Below, piece after piece: positions 1 to 5,895 of a stretch of 6,426 bases of DNA. The stretch spans positions 1 through 6,426 of the forward strand of contig JAFAWN010000215.1 in assembly GCA_019241735.1 (NCBI GenBank), given 5' to 3'. This DNA comes from Terriglobales bacterium. GTDB taxonomy: Bacteria > Acidobacteriota > Terriglobia > Terriglobales > Acidobacteriaceae. The notes under the pieces are model-generated. The model did no database searches, was not told the DNA's origin, and was given only the letters and a program-made list of their open reading frames with translations. Both the position numbers and the translations under genes were made by a program. Position 1 is the first letter of the stretch. Every line of letters starts with the position of its first letter.

Positions 1-576
1 CACTACTGCAATCTCGCAAGAGAGCCCATAGACCCCGGTTAACGTGGCGATGTGAGATAGGGCGATGTTGTCAACCTGGGAGGTGCCAAGCAAATCCCAG
101 GGAAAGCCTGTAATGCGGGTGCGTGCCAGTTCTACGGCAACCCAAGCCGCGGGTGCGAGTAGCAGGGCGCGCCGGCCCGACGGATCCTGGCGTGCCAGAA
201 CGCCGATGATCAGTCCGAACAATCCGTTGTAGAGGCCTAAGTATAAGCAAAACAGAATAAGAATTCCGAAAGCTGCGGGGGCATTCACGCCGCCGTATTG
301 CCGCATCGTGTTGCAGATCCAGTAGCAGGTGCCGCCGTACCAAACGACGCCGCAAACGTACGCCATAAGAAATGCTTGCAGGGGTTTCGCGGGCAGCAGT
401 TTAGGGTTCTCGCTGAGTTGTAACGTTTCTGGCCGGCGAGCTCGCAGCAGCGCAATCAGCAGCGGGCAGAGGGCCACCCAGCAAAGCATGTACAAATTGG
501 GGAGCGGGAAAATGAGTATCTGGAGCCCGGCCGAGAGAAATATCAGGGCCCAGGCTTTCGGCTGAATGCGGCGCAC
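1..576 (-). CDS. lnt: Apolipoprotein N-acyltransferase Lnt, N-terminal part (runs off the left edge)
   Basis: Lnt transfers an acyl chain from phospholipid to the N-terminal cysteine of lipoproteins in the inner membrane, completing the triacylated form. The 192 visible residues are the membrane part: hydrophobic segments around 9-25, 28-44, 68-90, 100-127 and 137-150. They also contain the family signature, ITGFPWDLLGTSQVDN at 155-170 followed by HIATLTGVYGLS at 175-186. The nitrilase-like catalytic domain with the Glu-Lys-Cys triad would follow and lies outside the window. I chose the GTG at 576 because it gives MRRIQPKAWAL running straight into the first membrane segment. An in-frame TTG at 591 is the alternative, and a stop at 637-639 closes the frame upstream. 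Neither start has a clear ribosome binding site. It is the last visible gene of the minus-strand series after lpxD and the P-loop gene. The family call rests on the signature and is firm; the start is less sure. Confidence 0.93.
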   Translation of the reverse strand, partial: MRRIQPKAWALIFLSAGLQILIFPLPNLYMLCWVALCPLLIALLRARRPETLQLSENPKLLPAKPLQAFLMAYVCGVVWYGGTCYWICNTMRQYGGVNAPAAFGILILFCLYLGLYNGLFGLIIGVLARQDPSGRRALLLAPAAWVAVELARTRITGFPWDLLGTSQVDNIALSHIATLTGVYGLSCEIAVV

Positions 577-650
577 GCGTAAGGATAACAAACGTTCTGG
601 CAGCTGTTTTTTAGTGTAGAGAGGGCTATTGAAATCTCAGTTGCGCAGCA

Positions 651-1265
651 TTAGGCAGCAACTTCCAAGCGGTTCCTGACAAAGGCAACAATCTCGGGCG
701 TCAAGAATTCCGGCGGGTGAATTTCGAACGCGGGCTTATGGGCAACGGCCTTAAACGAAACTCCCGTCCACTTAGATTTTCCGCCGTTGATTGTTCGGTG
801 CAGGATAACGGCATCTGCCCGATCGAGAAATTCCTGGGCTGAAGATTTGAAGTCTGCGGTGGCTGGATCGAGGATTGATAAATAAAGGGAGGGTTGTACA
901 AATCTTAAAATACTGTTCGACTCGATTAATACGTTTCGTGATTCGGCCAGCCGCCGCCGGATAGCCGGCACAGCTTCCGCCAATCGACCCTGCTCGGTTC
1001 GTACCCACCAGACTCGAGCTGCGCCGGCATCCAAAAAGCGCGAGGTATCTGACCCACCCGAGCGATTTTTTTCTTCTGAAATCGCCCAACTATGATCGTC
1101 CGTGGCGCAGTGGCACGATCCGCCATTTAAAGAACAGATGCCATGACCATATTGCGTAATTTTCAGCGCCGTCCAGCGGTATTCGGGAAGTGCGGCAATT
1201 AAACCCGCTACTATCCTGGTTTTGCCGACACTGCGTGAATGCCCGCCGACGACAACAATTGCCAT
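651..1265 (-). CDS. P-loop NTPase of the BioD/MobB type with a Cys/His cluster, function unknown
   Basis: A complete 204-residue soluble protein. Residues 3-18 form a beta strand and P-loop, GGHSRSVGKTRI at 7-18. The spacing G-x5-G-K-T is that of dethiobiotin synthetase (BioD), while the later SDTSRFLDAGA at 72-82 recalls the region where MobB proteins have a conserved Asp and AGA. Between them is a cluster that could bind metal: His41, Cys44, Cys51, His52, Cys53 and His58, with the order HGICSLNGGSCHC. The ESNSIL stretch at 115-120 sits where such proteins carry the acidic residue after the Walker B strand. The gene lies 31 bases after the lpxD stop and 74 bases before the lnt start, all on the same strand, so co-transcription is likely. 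A weak AGAAAG precedes the ATG. A role in molybdopterin guanine dinucleotide synthesis is possible from the fold, but the neighbours do not support it. I would annotate it as a SIMIBI-class NTPase without a named function. Confidence 0.85.
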   Translation of the reverse strand: MAIVVVGGHSRSVGKTRIVAGLIAALPEYRWTALKITQYGHGICSLNGGSCHCATDDHSWAISEEKNRSGGSDTSRFLDAGAARVWWVRTEQGRLAEAVPAIRRRLAESRNVLIESNSILRFVQPSLYLSILDPATADFKSSAQEFLDRADAVILHRTINGGKSKWTGVSFKAVAHKPAFEIHPPEFLTPEIVAFVRNRLEVAA

Positions 1266-1296
1266 AAATCTTTCTGCTGGGCTCAGTCTGGGAGTG

Positions 1297-2286
1297 CTAT
1301 TTTTTCCGGGCCAGCCGGGCCAACATCGCCAGGCCCTTCAAATATTCGCGCACTGGCTGCGCGGGCGTTCCCCAAAATGCGATGCCTTTTCCGCGTAGGA
1401 CTTTGTTCGGTAGCACTCCGGCTTGCCCGCCCAGCATTACACCTTCTTCAATGTGCGCGTGTTCTCCGATGCCAACCTGTCCGCCCAGTAGCACGTTCTT
1501 CCCGATGCGAATGCTTCCTGAAAGGCCGGTCTGAGCCGCGATGACCACATCTTCACCAATCTCGCAATTGTGCCCGATGTGCACAAGATTATCGATCTTC
1601 GTGCCGCGCCCGATGCGGGTCAGTTCCAGAGCGCCGCGATCAATTGTGGTGTTCGCGCCGATTTCGACATCGTCCTCGATCTCTAAACTCCCTACCTGGG
1701 GAAAGTTCTCGTACCGTCCTGTGTTTTGATCGCGAACATAACCGAAGCCGTCGCTGCCAAGTATGGCACCCGCGTGGACGATAACGCGATCGCCGATACG
1801 CATCCCTGAATAGACCACGACATTCGAATACAGATGACAATCTGACCCTAGGCGAGCGTTCTCGCCGATTATGCATCCGGCGCCCAGAATGGTTTTTCCG
1901 CCAACTTCTGCGCCGGACGCGACCACAACGTGCGCCTCAATTGTCGCGCTCGGATCAATTCGTGCTGAAGGATGAATTACGGCACTGGGATGCACGCCGC
2001 CGCCGATTTGCGAAGGCGGTGAAAACAACTTTGCTGCATGGGCGAATGCCAGGCGCGGCTGGGTTGAAATGAGCAACGGCTTCGAAGACTTTGCTTGCGC
2101 CGCAAATGTTCCTGCGATCACTGCGGAGGCACCCGACGCCAGCGCCGCGCTAAGATTTGCGCTTTCCTCAACGAACACCAGATCCCCCGGTGCAGCCGCG
2201 CCAATACCCGATACGCGGCCCACCTCGACAGTTTCATCGCCAAGCAATTGCGCGTCGATTGCCTGGGCCAGCCCTCTGAGCTTCAT
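1297..2286 (-). CDS. lpxD: UDP-3-O-(3-hydroxyacyl)glucosamine N-acyltransferase LpxD
   Basis: LpxD transfers a 3-hydroxyacyl chain from acyl-ACP to the 2-amino group of UDP-3-O-acyl-glucosamine, the third step of lipid A synthesis, in the cytoplasm as a homotrimer. The protein has 329 residues (E. coli LpxD has 341). It has an N-terminal uridine-binding domain at about 1-95, then a left-handed beta helix of hexapeptide repeats at about 98-290, and a C-terminal helical tail at about 308-329 ending LARLARKK. Family marks are GSDGFGY at 177-183, NTTIDRG at 212-218 and HIGHN at 236-240. His239 and His276 fall at the same numbers as the two active-site histidines of E. coli LpxD. The N-terminal domain rules out LpxA. 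The ATG at 2286 begins MKLRGLAQAI as expected; there is no clear Shine-Dalgarno, but TATAAA lies 8 bases upstream. It starts the minus-strand series that continues to lnt. The usual neighbours fabZ, lpxA and bamA are not in view. Confidence 0.97.
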   Translation of the reverse strand: MKLRGLAQAIDAQLLGDETVEVGRVSGIGAAAPGDLVFVEESANLSAALASGASAVIAGTFAAQAKSSKPLLISTQPRLAFAHAAKLFSPPSQIGGGVHPSAVIHPSARIDPSATIEAHVVVASGAEVGGKTILGAGCIIGENARLGSDCHLYSNVVVYSGMRIGDRVIVHAGAILGSDGFGYVRDQNTGRYENFPQVGSLEIEDDVEIGANTTIDRGALELTRIGRGTKIDNLVHIGHNCEIGEDVVIAAQTGLSGSIRIGKNVLLGGQVGIGEHAHIEEGVMLGGQAGVLPNKVLRGKGIAFWGTPAQPVREYLKGLAMLARLARKK

Positions 2287-2342
2287 GGCATCTTTTTATA
2301 CGTTTAACGGAGGAAAGGAAAGCTGCGGTCTAGAATGGCCGC
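2287..2342. promoter_or_regulatory. Divergent intergenic region between lpxD and the 47-aa ORF, candidate -10 elements
   Basis: These 56 bases separate two start codons facing outwards, so promoters for both directions should lie here or inside the neighbouring gene. On the minus strand TATAAA ends 8 bases before the lpxD ATG. On the plus strand TAGAAT (2331-2336) ends 6 bases before the ATG of the small ORF. Both spacings would put the transcription start at or within a few bases of the start codon. I see no convincing -35 box for either. A GGAGG on the plus strand at 2309-2313 is about 30 bases before the ATG, too far for normal use. Confidence 0.35.
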
Positions 2343-2486
2343 ATGCAGCGAAAGGTTTTCTGGATCAGCTTCACCGTCCTTGGATTGGCTGCCGATTTCC
2401 TGCTCCCTTTGTGGTGGGCGTTGGCGGCGACACTTCCTATTTTGTTTGTCTGCTGGTGGATCGCCTACCGCAGCGACTGGTTTTAA
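2343..2486 (+). CDS. Small tryptophan-rich membrane protein, 47 aa, unknown function
   Basis: An ORF of 47 codons plus TAA. The protein begins MQRKVFWISF and ends CWWIAYRSDWF. It looks like a real membrane protein rather than chance. A basic N-terminus (Arg3, Lys4) is followed by two hydrophobic stretches at about 5-21 and 23-41, separated near Pro22. Six of 47 residues are Trp (7, 24, 25, 38, 39, 46), placed in pairs and near likely membrane borders, and the tail is polar and aromatic. Asp18 would lie inside or at the edge of the first segment. The start is fixed from upstream by an in-frame TAG at 2331-2333. The gene diverges from lpxD and ends 8 bases before the end of the acyltransferase gene on the other strand. 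No other frame here gives a plausible protein. I do not recognise a family. A link with lipid A is suggested only by position. Confidence 0.68.
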   Translation: MQRKVFWISFTVLGLAADFLLPLWWALAATLPILFVCWWIAYRSDWF

Positions 2487-2494
2487 ATAAACCG

Positions 2495-3397
2495 TCATTG
2501 ATATAACGACTTTCCACCCTCGGGCCTGGTCTTCCAACGGCGATGCACCCAAAGCCACTGATCCGGGTAGCGCCGCACATAATCTTCGATAATTTTCGTG
2601 AACAATGCCGTATTCGCAACCACATCGGCATCCGGGTCATCGGTTCGGATCAAATTAATAGCCGGATCAAAGCGCAACCGGTATTTCCCCAGGGCCCGGT
2701 CCCATATCGTAAATCCCGGGACCACGGCTGCATCGGAACGTAAAGCGATTCGCGCCAAGCCGCTGGCCGTACAAGCGGGGATACCGAAGAAATCGACAAA
2801 TACGCCCTGCGGCGGTGTCATGTTGGTATCCATAAGAATGCCTACTGTTTCCCCCTGCTTCAGTGCCGAGAGCAACCCGCGGACAAAGTCGTCTTTATCC
2901 ACCATGGAGTTGCCGTGCATCGTGCGATACTCGCGCGTCATTCGATCTACGTAGGGATTATCCAGTGGACGCATGACAACGCGAAGGGGGTGACCGTGGA
3001 GGGAGTGGGCGAAAGCCGAGAGTTCCCAGCCCCCCAGATGGGCAGTAAGAAACAGGACACCCTTGCCCCGATCCACAGCCCGCTGAAAGTTCTCGAAGCC
3101 GTCGTATACGACGACGTCGCTGATATTTTTCGCGGTGTACTTCGGAAAGAGGCAGACCTCCGCCAGTTGACGGCCCAGCGAAGTAAAGACTCCTCGCAGA
3201 ATTTTGGCGCGCTCGCGACGGCTTTTCTCAGGGAAGACCAGCGCCAGGTTCCGCATCCCCACCCATCGCAGCCGCAGATGCACGCAGTAGATGGCCCATG
3301 CCAGGGCTATAGCGACAGCGCGCGCCAGAGGGCGAGGTAATGCCCCGATAGCCTTTACCACCAGCCACAAGAGCGCGTACTCAAGTCGCTGACGCAT
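2495..3397 (-). CDS. LpxL/HtrB-family lipid A (or related lipid) acyltransferase
   Basis: A member of the bacterial lipid A biosynthesis acyltransferase family, which moves an acyl chain from acyl-ACP to a hydroxyacyl group of Kdo-lipid A precursors at the inner face of the inner membrane. Numbering here counts from a TTG at 3400; the ATG directly after it at 3397 is the likelier start, so the protein has 300 residues. One hydrophobic anchor lies at about 8-40. The catalytic H-x4-E is HLGGWE at 121-126, matching His132/Glu137 of E. coli LpxL. RPLDNPY at 144-150 and VFVDFFGIPACTASG at 200-214 are typical of the family, as is the C-terminal QWLWVHRRWK at 281-290. A clear ribosome binding site is missing. 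The family is secure. Which acyl chain it adds, or whether it acts on another lipid such as an ornithine or lysophospholipid, cannot be told from sequence, so no symbol is given. Confidence 0.92.
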   Translation of the reverse strand: MRQRLEYALLWLVVKAIGALPRPLARAVAIALAWAIYCVHLRLRWVGMRNLALVFPEKSRRERAKILRGVFTSLGRQLAEVCLFPKYTAKNISDVVVYDGFENFQRAVDRGKGVLFLTAHLGGWELSAFAHSLHGHPLRVVMRPLDNPYVDRMTREYRTMHGNSMVDKDDFVRGLLSALKQGETVGILMDTNMTPPQGVFVDFFGIPACTASGLARIALRSDAAVVPGFTIWDRALGKYRLRFDPAINLIRTDDPDADVVANTALFTKIIEDYVRRYPDQWLWVHRRWKTRPEGGKSLYQ

Positions 3398-3436
3398 CAA
3401 AAAGGAATTTCGCCCAGGAGGAAATTCACTGACAGC

Positions 3437-3461
3437 CGAAGCTTTCGTCTATTGGGCTTCG
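3437..3461 (-). terminator. Weak inverted repeat after the SYLF gene
   Basis: CGAAGC at 3437-3442 pairs perfectly with GCTTCG at 3456-3461, leaving a 13-base loop. It lies 15 bases after the stop of the SYLF gene, in the 78-base gap before the acyltransferase start. There is no T tract on either side, so it is at best a weak or factor-dependent stop, or a 3' end stabiliser. Confidence 0.25.
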
Positions 3462-3475
3462 TGATTCCCGCATTC

Positions 3476-4162
3476 CTATTTCGTAGCCACGGTTTGCGCC
3501 CATTTGGCCAGCGTGCTCAAAAATGGATACGCATTCGGAGGGGCTTCGACTTCACCGGTTAGCGAGCTCTTAAAGGCGACGTCGTGGCCGTAGAACTGCT
3601 CGGTTGTGCTCTGGTCCTGTTTTATCGCCGCGCCGCTCAATTCGAGGCCGGCAAAAATTCCACGGCTTCGCGAATAGCTCAGGACTTCAGCCCGCATTTT
3701 CCAATCAGTATCGGCCGAAGCGTGCCTTCCAACCGGTCCCGCTGCCACGCTGGCATCGGCGCCTAATTTGAATTTACTCGACAGCAGCTGACGCATCCCT
3801 TGCTCGTTCATTACGAGCATGACTAGATCCACAGCCTGCCCGCCAATCTGCAATCCGAAACTGCCGCCCTTGATCGTGAAAAATGCGGGCGCGGTCCAGC
3901 CCTTGGGTGTCCGGCAGCTGGCCACGCCGCGTCCGTACCGGGCCCCGAACACGAAACCGCCTTTGAGCATCGAAGGCACCACAGCCACGCATTCAGCGGA
4001 GCCGAGTACTTCCTCCGGAATGCCTTTGTCCGGCGTACCCTGTATTTCGTTAAGGACGTTTGCGGCAGCCTCGATCCGCGCTTCCGCCTTGTTTTTCTCT
4101 GCCGCCGAGGCAAGTGTGGTTGCCGTCAACGCTATCACGCACAGAACCAGCCAGTTTTTCAT
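3476..4162 (-). CDS. Secreted SYLF (Ysc84) domain lipid-binding protein
   Basis: A 228-residue protein with a signal peptide: Lys2 and hydrophobic core 4-17, then ASAAEK with likely cleavage after residue 20 or 21. No lipobox is present; Cys8 is inside the hydrophobic core. The mature part is a SYLF/Ysc84 domain: an N-terminal helix at about 25-43, GIPEEVLGSAECVAVVPS at 47-64, KGGFVFGARYGRGVASCR at 67-84, then APAFFTIKGGSFGLQIGGQ at 91-109, and FAGLELSGAAIKQD at 170-183. In eukaryotes this domain binds phosphoinositides and actin. The bacterial secreted forms are thought to bind lipid in the periplasm or outer membrane, but their role is not settled. The ATG at 4162 is the only sensible start, as it heads the signal peptide. 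The gene probably forms its own unit: a terminator and a candidate promoter lie upstream, and 78 bases separate it from the acyltransferase gene downstream. Confidence 0.9.
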   Translation of the reverse strand: MKNWLVLCVIALTATTLASAAEKNKAEARIEAAANVLNEIQGTPDKGIPEEVLGSAECVAVVPSMLKGGFVFGARYGRGVASCRTPKGWTAPAFFTIKGGSFGLQIGGQAVDLVMLVMNEQGMRQLLSSKFKLGADASVAAGPVGRHASADTDWKMRAEVLSYSRSRGIFAGLELSGAAIKQDQSTTEQFYGHDVAFKSSLTGEVEAPPNAYPFLSTLAKWAQTVATK

Positions 4163-4203
4163 CGTGTCCGCTTTCTTATCGAGTTTTTACGGGTAACCTC
4201 CAG

Positions 4204-4230
4204 ATTCTAACGGATTCCGGGAATTCGCAA
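4204..4230 (-). promoter_or_regulatory. Candidate sigma-70-type promoter for the SYLF gene
   Basis: On the minus strand TTGCGA (4230-4225) is followed after 15 bases by TAGAAT (4209-4204), a good -10 match with a short spacer; TTTGCG read one base upstream gives 16. The expected start near 4197 leaves a leader of about 35 bases before the ATG at 4162. It sits just after the terminator at 4281-4331, which fits a new transcription unit. This is pattern matching only. Confidence 0.35.
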
Positions 4231-4280
4231 AATTTTGGGCGGGAAAACTGGGGTTAATTGACGGTGAGTGAGGGCTTGGG

Positions 4281-4331
4281 AAAAAAATCGGGGCTGTTCG
4301 TGGCGACCCTAAATCTCCACGTCCAGCCCCG
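4281..4331 (-). terminator. Strong rho-independent terminator after the glycosyltransferase gene
   Basis: Read on the minus strand, CGGGGCTG (4331-4324) pairs with CAGCCCCG (4296-4289). Inside, after a two-by-two internal loop, CGTGG (4321-4317) pairs with CCACG (4303-4299), closing a 13-base loop. The hairpin is followed at once by A and seven T (4288-4281). The plus strand has no T tract after the same hairpin, so it works in the minus direction. It lies 110 bases after the stop of the glycosyltransferase gene, leaving room for a structured 3' end or a small RNA. Confidence 0.8.
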
Positions 4332-4440
4332 TCTCCCAGGTTCTGTGGTAGGTGAGCCGAGTATGCGGGAGCGCAAAAGGCAGCGCAAGATTACTTTAGG
4401 CCATGTACTAGCTAAATCGCAGTAAGATTCCCGTTTTGAG
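4332..4440 (-). other. Untranslated stretch between the glycosyltransferase stop and its terminator
   Basis: No convincing ORF is seen on either strand. On the minus strand there are two further small hairpins just before the terminator: GCGC at 4386-4383 with GCGC at 4374-4371, and CTCCC (4371-4367) with GGGAG (4337-4333). The stretch may be a structured 3' UTR or the body of a small RNA ending at the terminator. I do not recognise a known RNA family and saw no good internal promoter. Confidence 0.3.
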
Positions 4441-5811
4441 TCAGACGCTCGTGACAGGAAGGGTTTTTCGCTTGGCCTCAGAGATCGCGTAGACAATCAG
4501 GATTCCCAGCTCCGGCTCAATGGGGTGCCGGTACCGGGGATGAGGAAAAACTTCGTAATAGACCGCGGTATAGCTCAAAATCAGCCAGAAAAATAACCAG
4601 GCCGCATACGTCCGACGGCGCAGAGCATACACCAGCCCCCAAAAAGCCAGAATGGATGATGCGAAATAAACCGCATTCCTTAAAGGCGCGAGCATCGGAA
4701 CCTTTGAAGTGCGCGGCCTGCCTGCCCAAAAGTAGACGAAACGCTTTACGCACAGGACTAGGAACCGTCGATAGTCGGCGCGAATGAAATCAATCGCCTC
4801 GCGTTGCCTCGCAGCCACATAACCTGCCTCGCCTAACTGCCGGTAGCGTTGTTCCTCGTAGATATTTTGTGTGGGGTGCAGATACTCCATCCAGGTGCCG
4901 TCCGCGCCGGGCCCGTTGCCCAGTCGCAGCTCTGCCCCGAAGTTGGACCGTATAAACATTAAGTGACCGAAGACGCGATAATTGCGCGCGATCCACGGTG
5001 TTATGCACGCGAAAAAAATTGCGGAGGCAAGAATTACGCCTTTGATCGAAGGCGCACCCCGTTTGCTGCGCCGGTACCAAGCCCACAGACCGGAGGCGGG
5101 CAGGAAAGCCAGCGCCCCGGTATTGGTAAGTGCAGTGATCCCCCAAAGCAATCCGAATTCGATCCAGGGTTTTGCTCCTGATCGTTCTTCGAGGGTGAGA
5201 GTGATCCAGAAGATGGAGGTCAGCAAGAGCGTTGTCAGGCTGGTCTCCCATACCCAGCGCGTACACCAGAACATTGCCGGAGGCAAGACCGCCCATGACC
5301 ATGCTGTCCATACGGCAACCCTCTGATTGAAGCAGCGCAGCGCGATCAAAAAAATCGGAATGCACGTTAAGGCGGAGCAAAGACTGTTCAACGAAAGCAG
5401 TGCTATCGCGGAGGCATGGGTGTAGATCCCGAAAATCTTAAAGACTCCAGCGATCAGAAATGGATAAAGCGGCGACTCCCACGCCGTTGGCCCCGTCGGG
5501 GTGAGAAAAGGATTAGCAAAGCCTTCTCCGGATGCGAGAGAGCGTCCAATGCGCCCCATCTCGAAGCCGAAATAGAAATTGTCGTCATTGGTGAGGATGG
5601 CAAAAGGAATTTCGTGAAAATTGAAATGACGTTCATCGCTGCGCAGGCGATAGGTATGTCCGTAGAAAATTAGGCACAGGCGGAGGATGAAAGCGATGGC
5701 AACCAGCCAGAAGAAGGAAGTCTTCTTTTTTGACCACAGATCGCGCGATTTCTTAACCGTCGATTGAAACGCCGGATTCGCGATGAGAGTGCCTATTATT
5801 TGCGGCGGCAT
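4441..5811 (-). CDS. Polytopic GT-C (GT39/ArnT-like) glycosyltransferase
   Basis: A 456-residue integral membrane protein of the type that moves a sugar from a polyprenyl-phosphate donor to an acceptor outside the inner membrane. A basic cytoplasmic N-terminus (20-31, rich in Lys and Arg) leads to the first membrane segment at about 33-51. A large first outer loop at 52-112 carries acidic residues expected of GT-C active sites (Asp59, Glu60, Asp76, Asp77, Glu84) and ends in GPTAWESPLYPF at 107-118. About ten more membrane segments follow between 113 and 445. Other marks are TNTGALAFLPASGLW at 229-243, TPWIARNYRVFG at 271-282 and NFGAELRLGNGPG at 290-302. The C-terminal HPRYRHPIEP at 424-433 is typical of this group. 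An in-frame stop 13 bases upstream makes the ATG at 5811 the first possible start; no ribosome binding site is clear. It diverges from the epimerase-like gene. Donor and acceptor cannot be told, so no symbol is given. Confidence 0.87.
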   Translation of the reverse strand: MPPQIIGTLIANPAFQSTVKKSRDLWSKKKTSFFWLVAIAFILRLCLIFYGHTYRLRSDERHFNFHEIPFAILTNDDNFYFGFEMGRIGRSLASGEGFANPFLTPTGPTAWESPLYPFLIAGVFKIFGIYTHASAIALLSLNSLCSALTCIPIFLIALRCFNQRVAVWTAWSWAVLPPAMFWCTRWVWETSLTTLLLTSIFWITLTLEERSGAKPWIEFGLLWGITALTNTGALAFLPASGLWAWYRRSKRGAPSIKGVILASAIFFACITPWIARNYRVFGHLMFIRSNFGAELRLGNGPGADGTWMEYLHPTQNIYEEQRYRQLGEAGYVAARQREAIDFIRADYRRFLVLCVKRFVYFWAGRPRTSKVPMLAPLRNAVYFASSILAFWGLVYALRRRTYAAWLFFWLILSYTAVYYEVFPHPRYRHPIEPELGILIVYAISEAKRKTLPVTSV

Positions 5812-5895
5812 ATGGTCACGCGCTTACGAATCTACTTCATTTGCAGCTGATAAGCTTGGAGCGAACAGCTCGTGCAGGATTCAGGCTTTCCTCAC
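5812..5895. promoter_or_regulatory. Divergent intergenic region between glycosyltransferase and epimerase genes
   Basis: These 84 bases lie between two outward-facing starts and should hold at least part of both promoters. On the plus strand GATAAG near 5849-5854 could be a -10, with only a poor -35 (TTACGA at 5824-5829). GGAG at 5858-5861 sits 10 bases before an in-frame GTG at 5872, a possible ribosome binding site for a longer epimerase. I see no clear operator repeat. Confidence 0.3.

Noticed and set aside
71..355. Minus-strand ORF of 94 codons
   Set aside because: It is a shifted frame of lnt; the lnt frame carries the conserved GFPWDLLG signature in the same bases.
2069..2506. Plus-strand ORF of 145 codons overlapping the lpxD 5' end and the 47-aa ORF
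   Set aside because: It is antisense to a clear LpxD reading frame, its translation has no recognisable pattern, and it is in a different frame from the plausible small membrane protein.
3416..3421. Perfect AGGAGG on the plus strand
   Set aside because: No start codon opens a meaningful ORF downstream on the plus strand, so it appears to be chance.
4363..4425. Plus-strand ORF of 20 codons rich in Arg and Lys
   Set aside because: Too short, no ribosome binding site, and it overlaps the structured region before the minus-strand terminator, which explains the sequence better.
4254..4496. Minus-strand ORF of 80 codons across the glycosyltransferase 3' end and the terminator
   Set aside because: It reads through the terminator hairpin and its T tract, has no domain features and overlaps the real gene in another frame.
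4790..5380. Minus-strand ORF of 196 codons
   Set aside because: It is a shifted frame inside the glycosyltransferase gene, with an Arg/Gly-rich translation and no family features.
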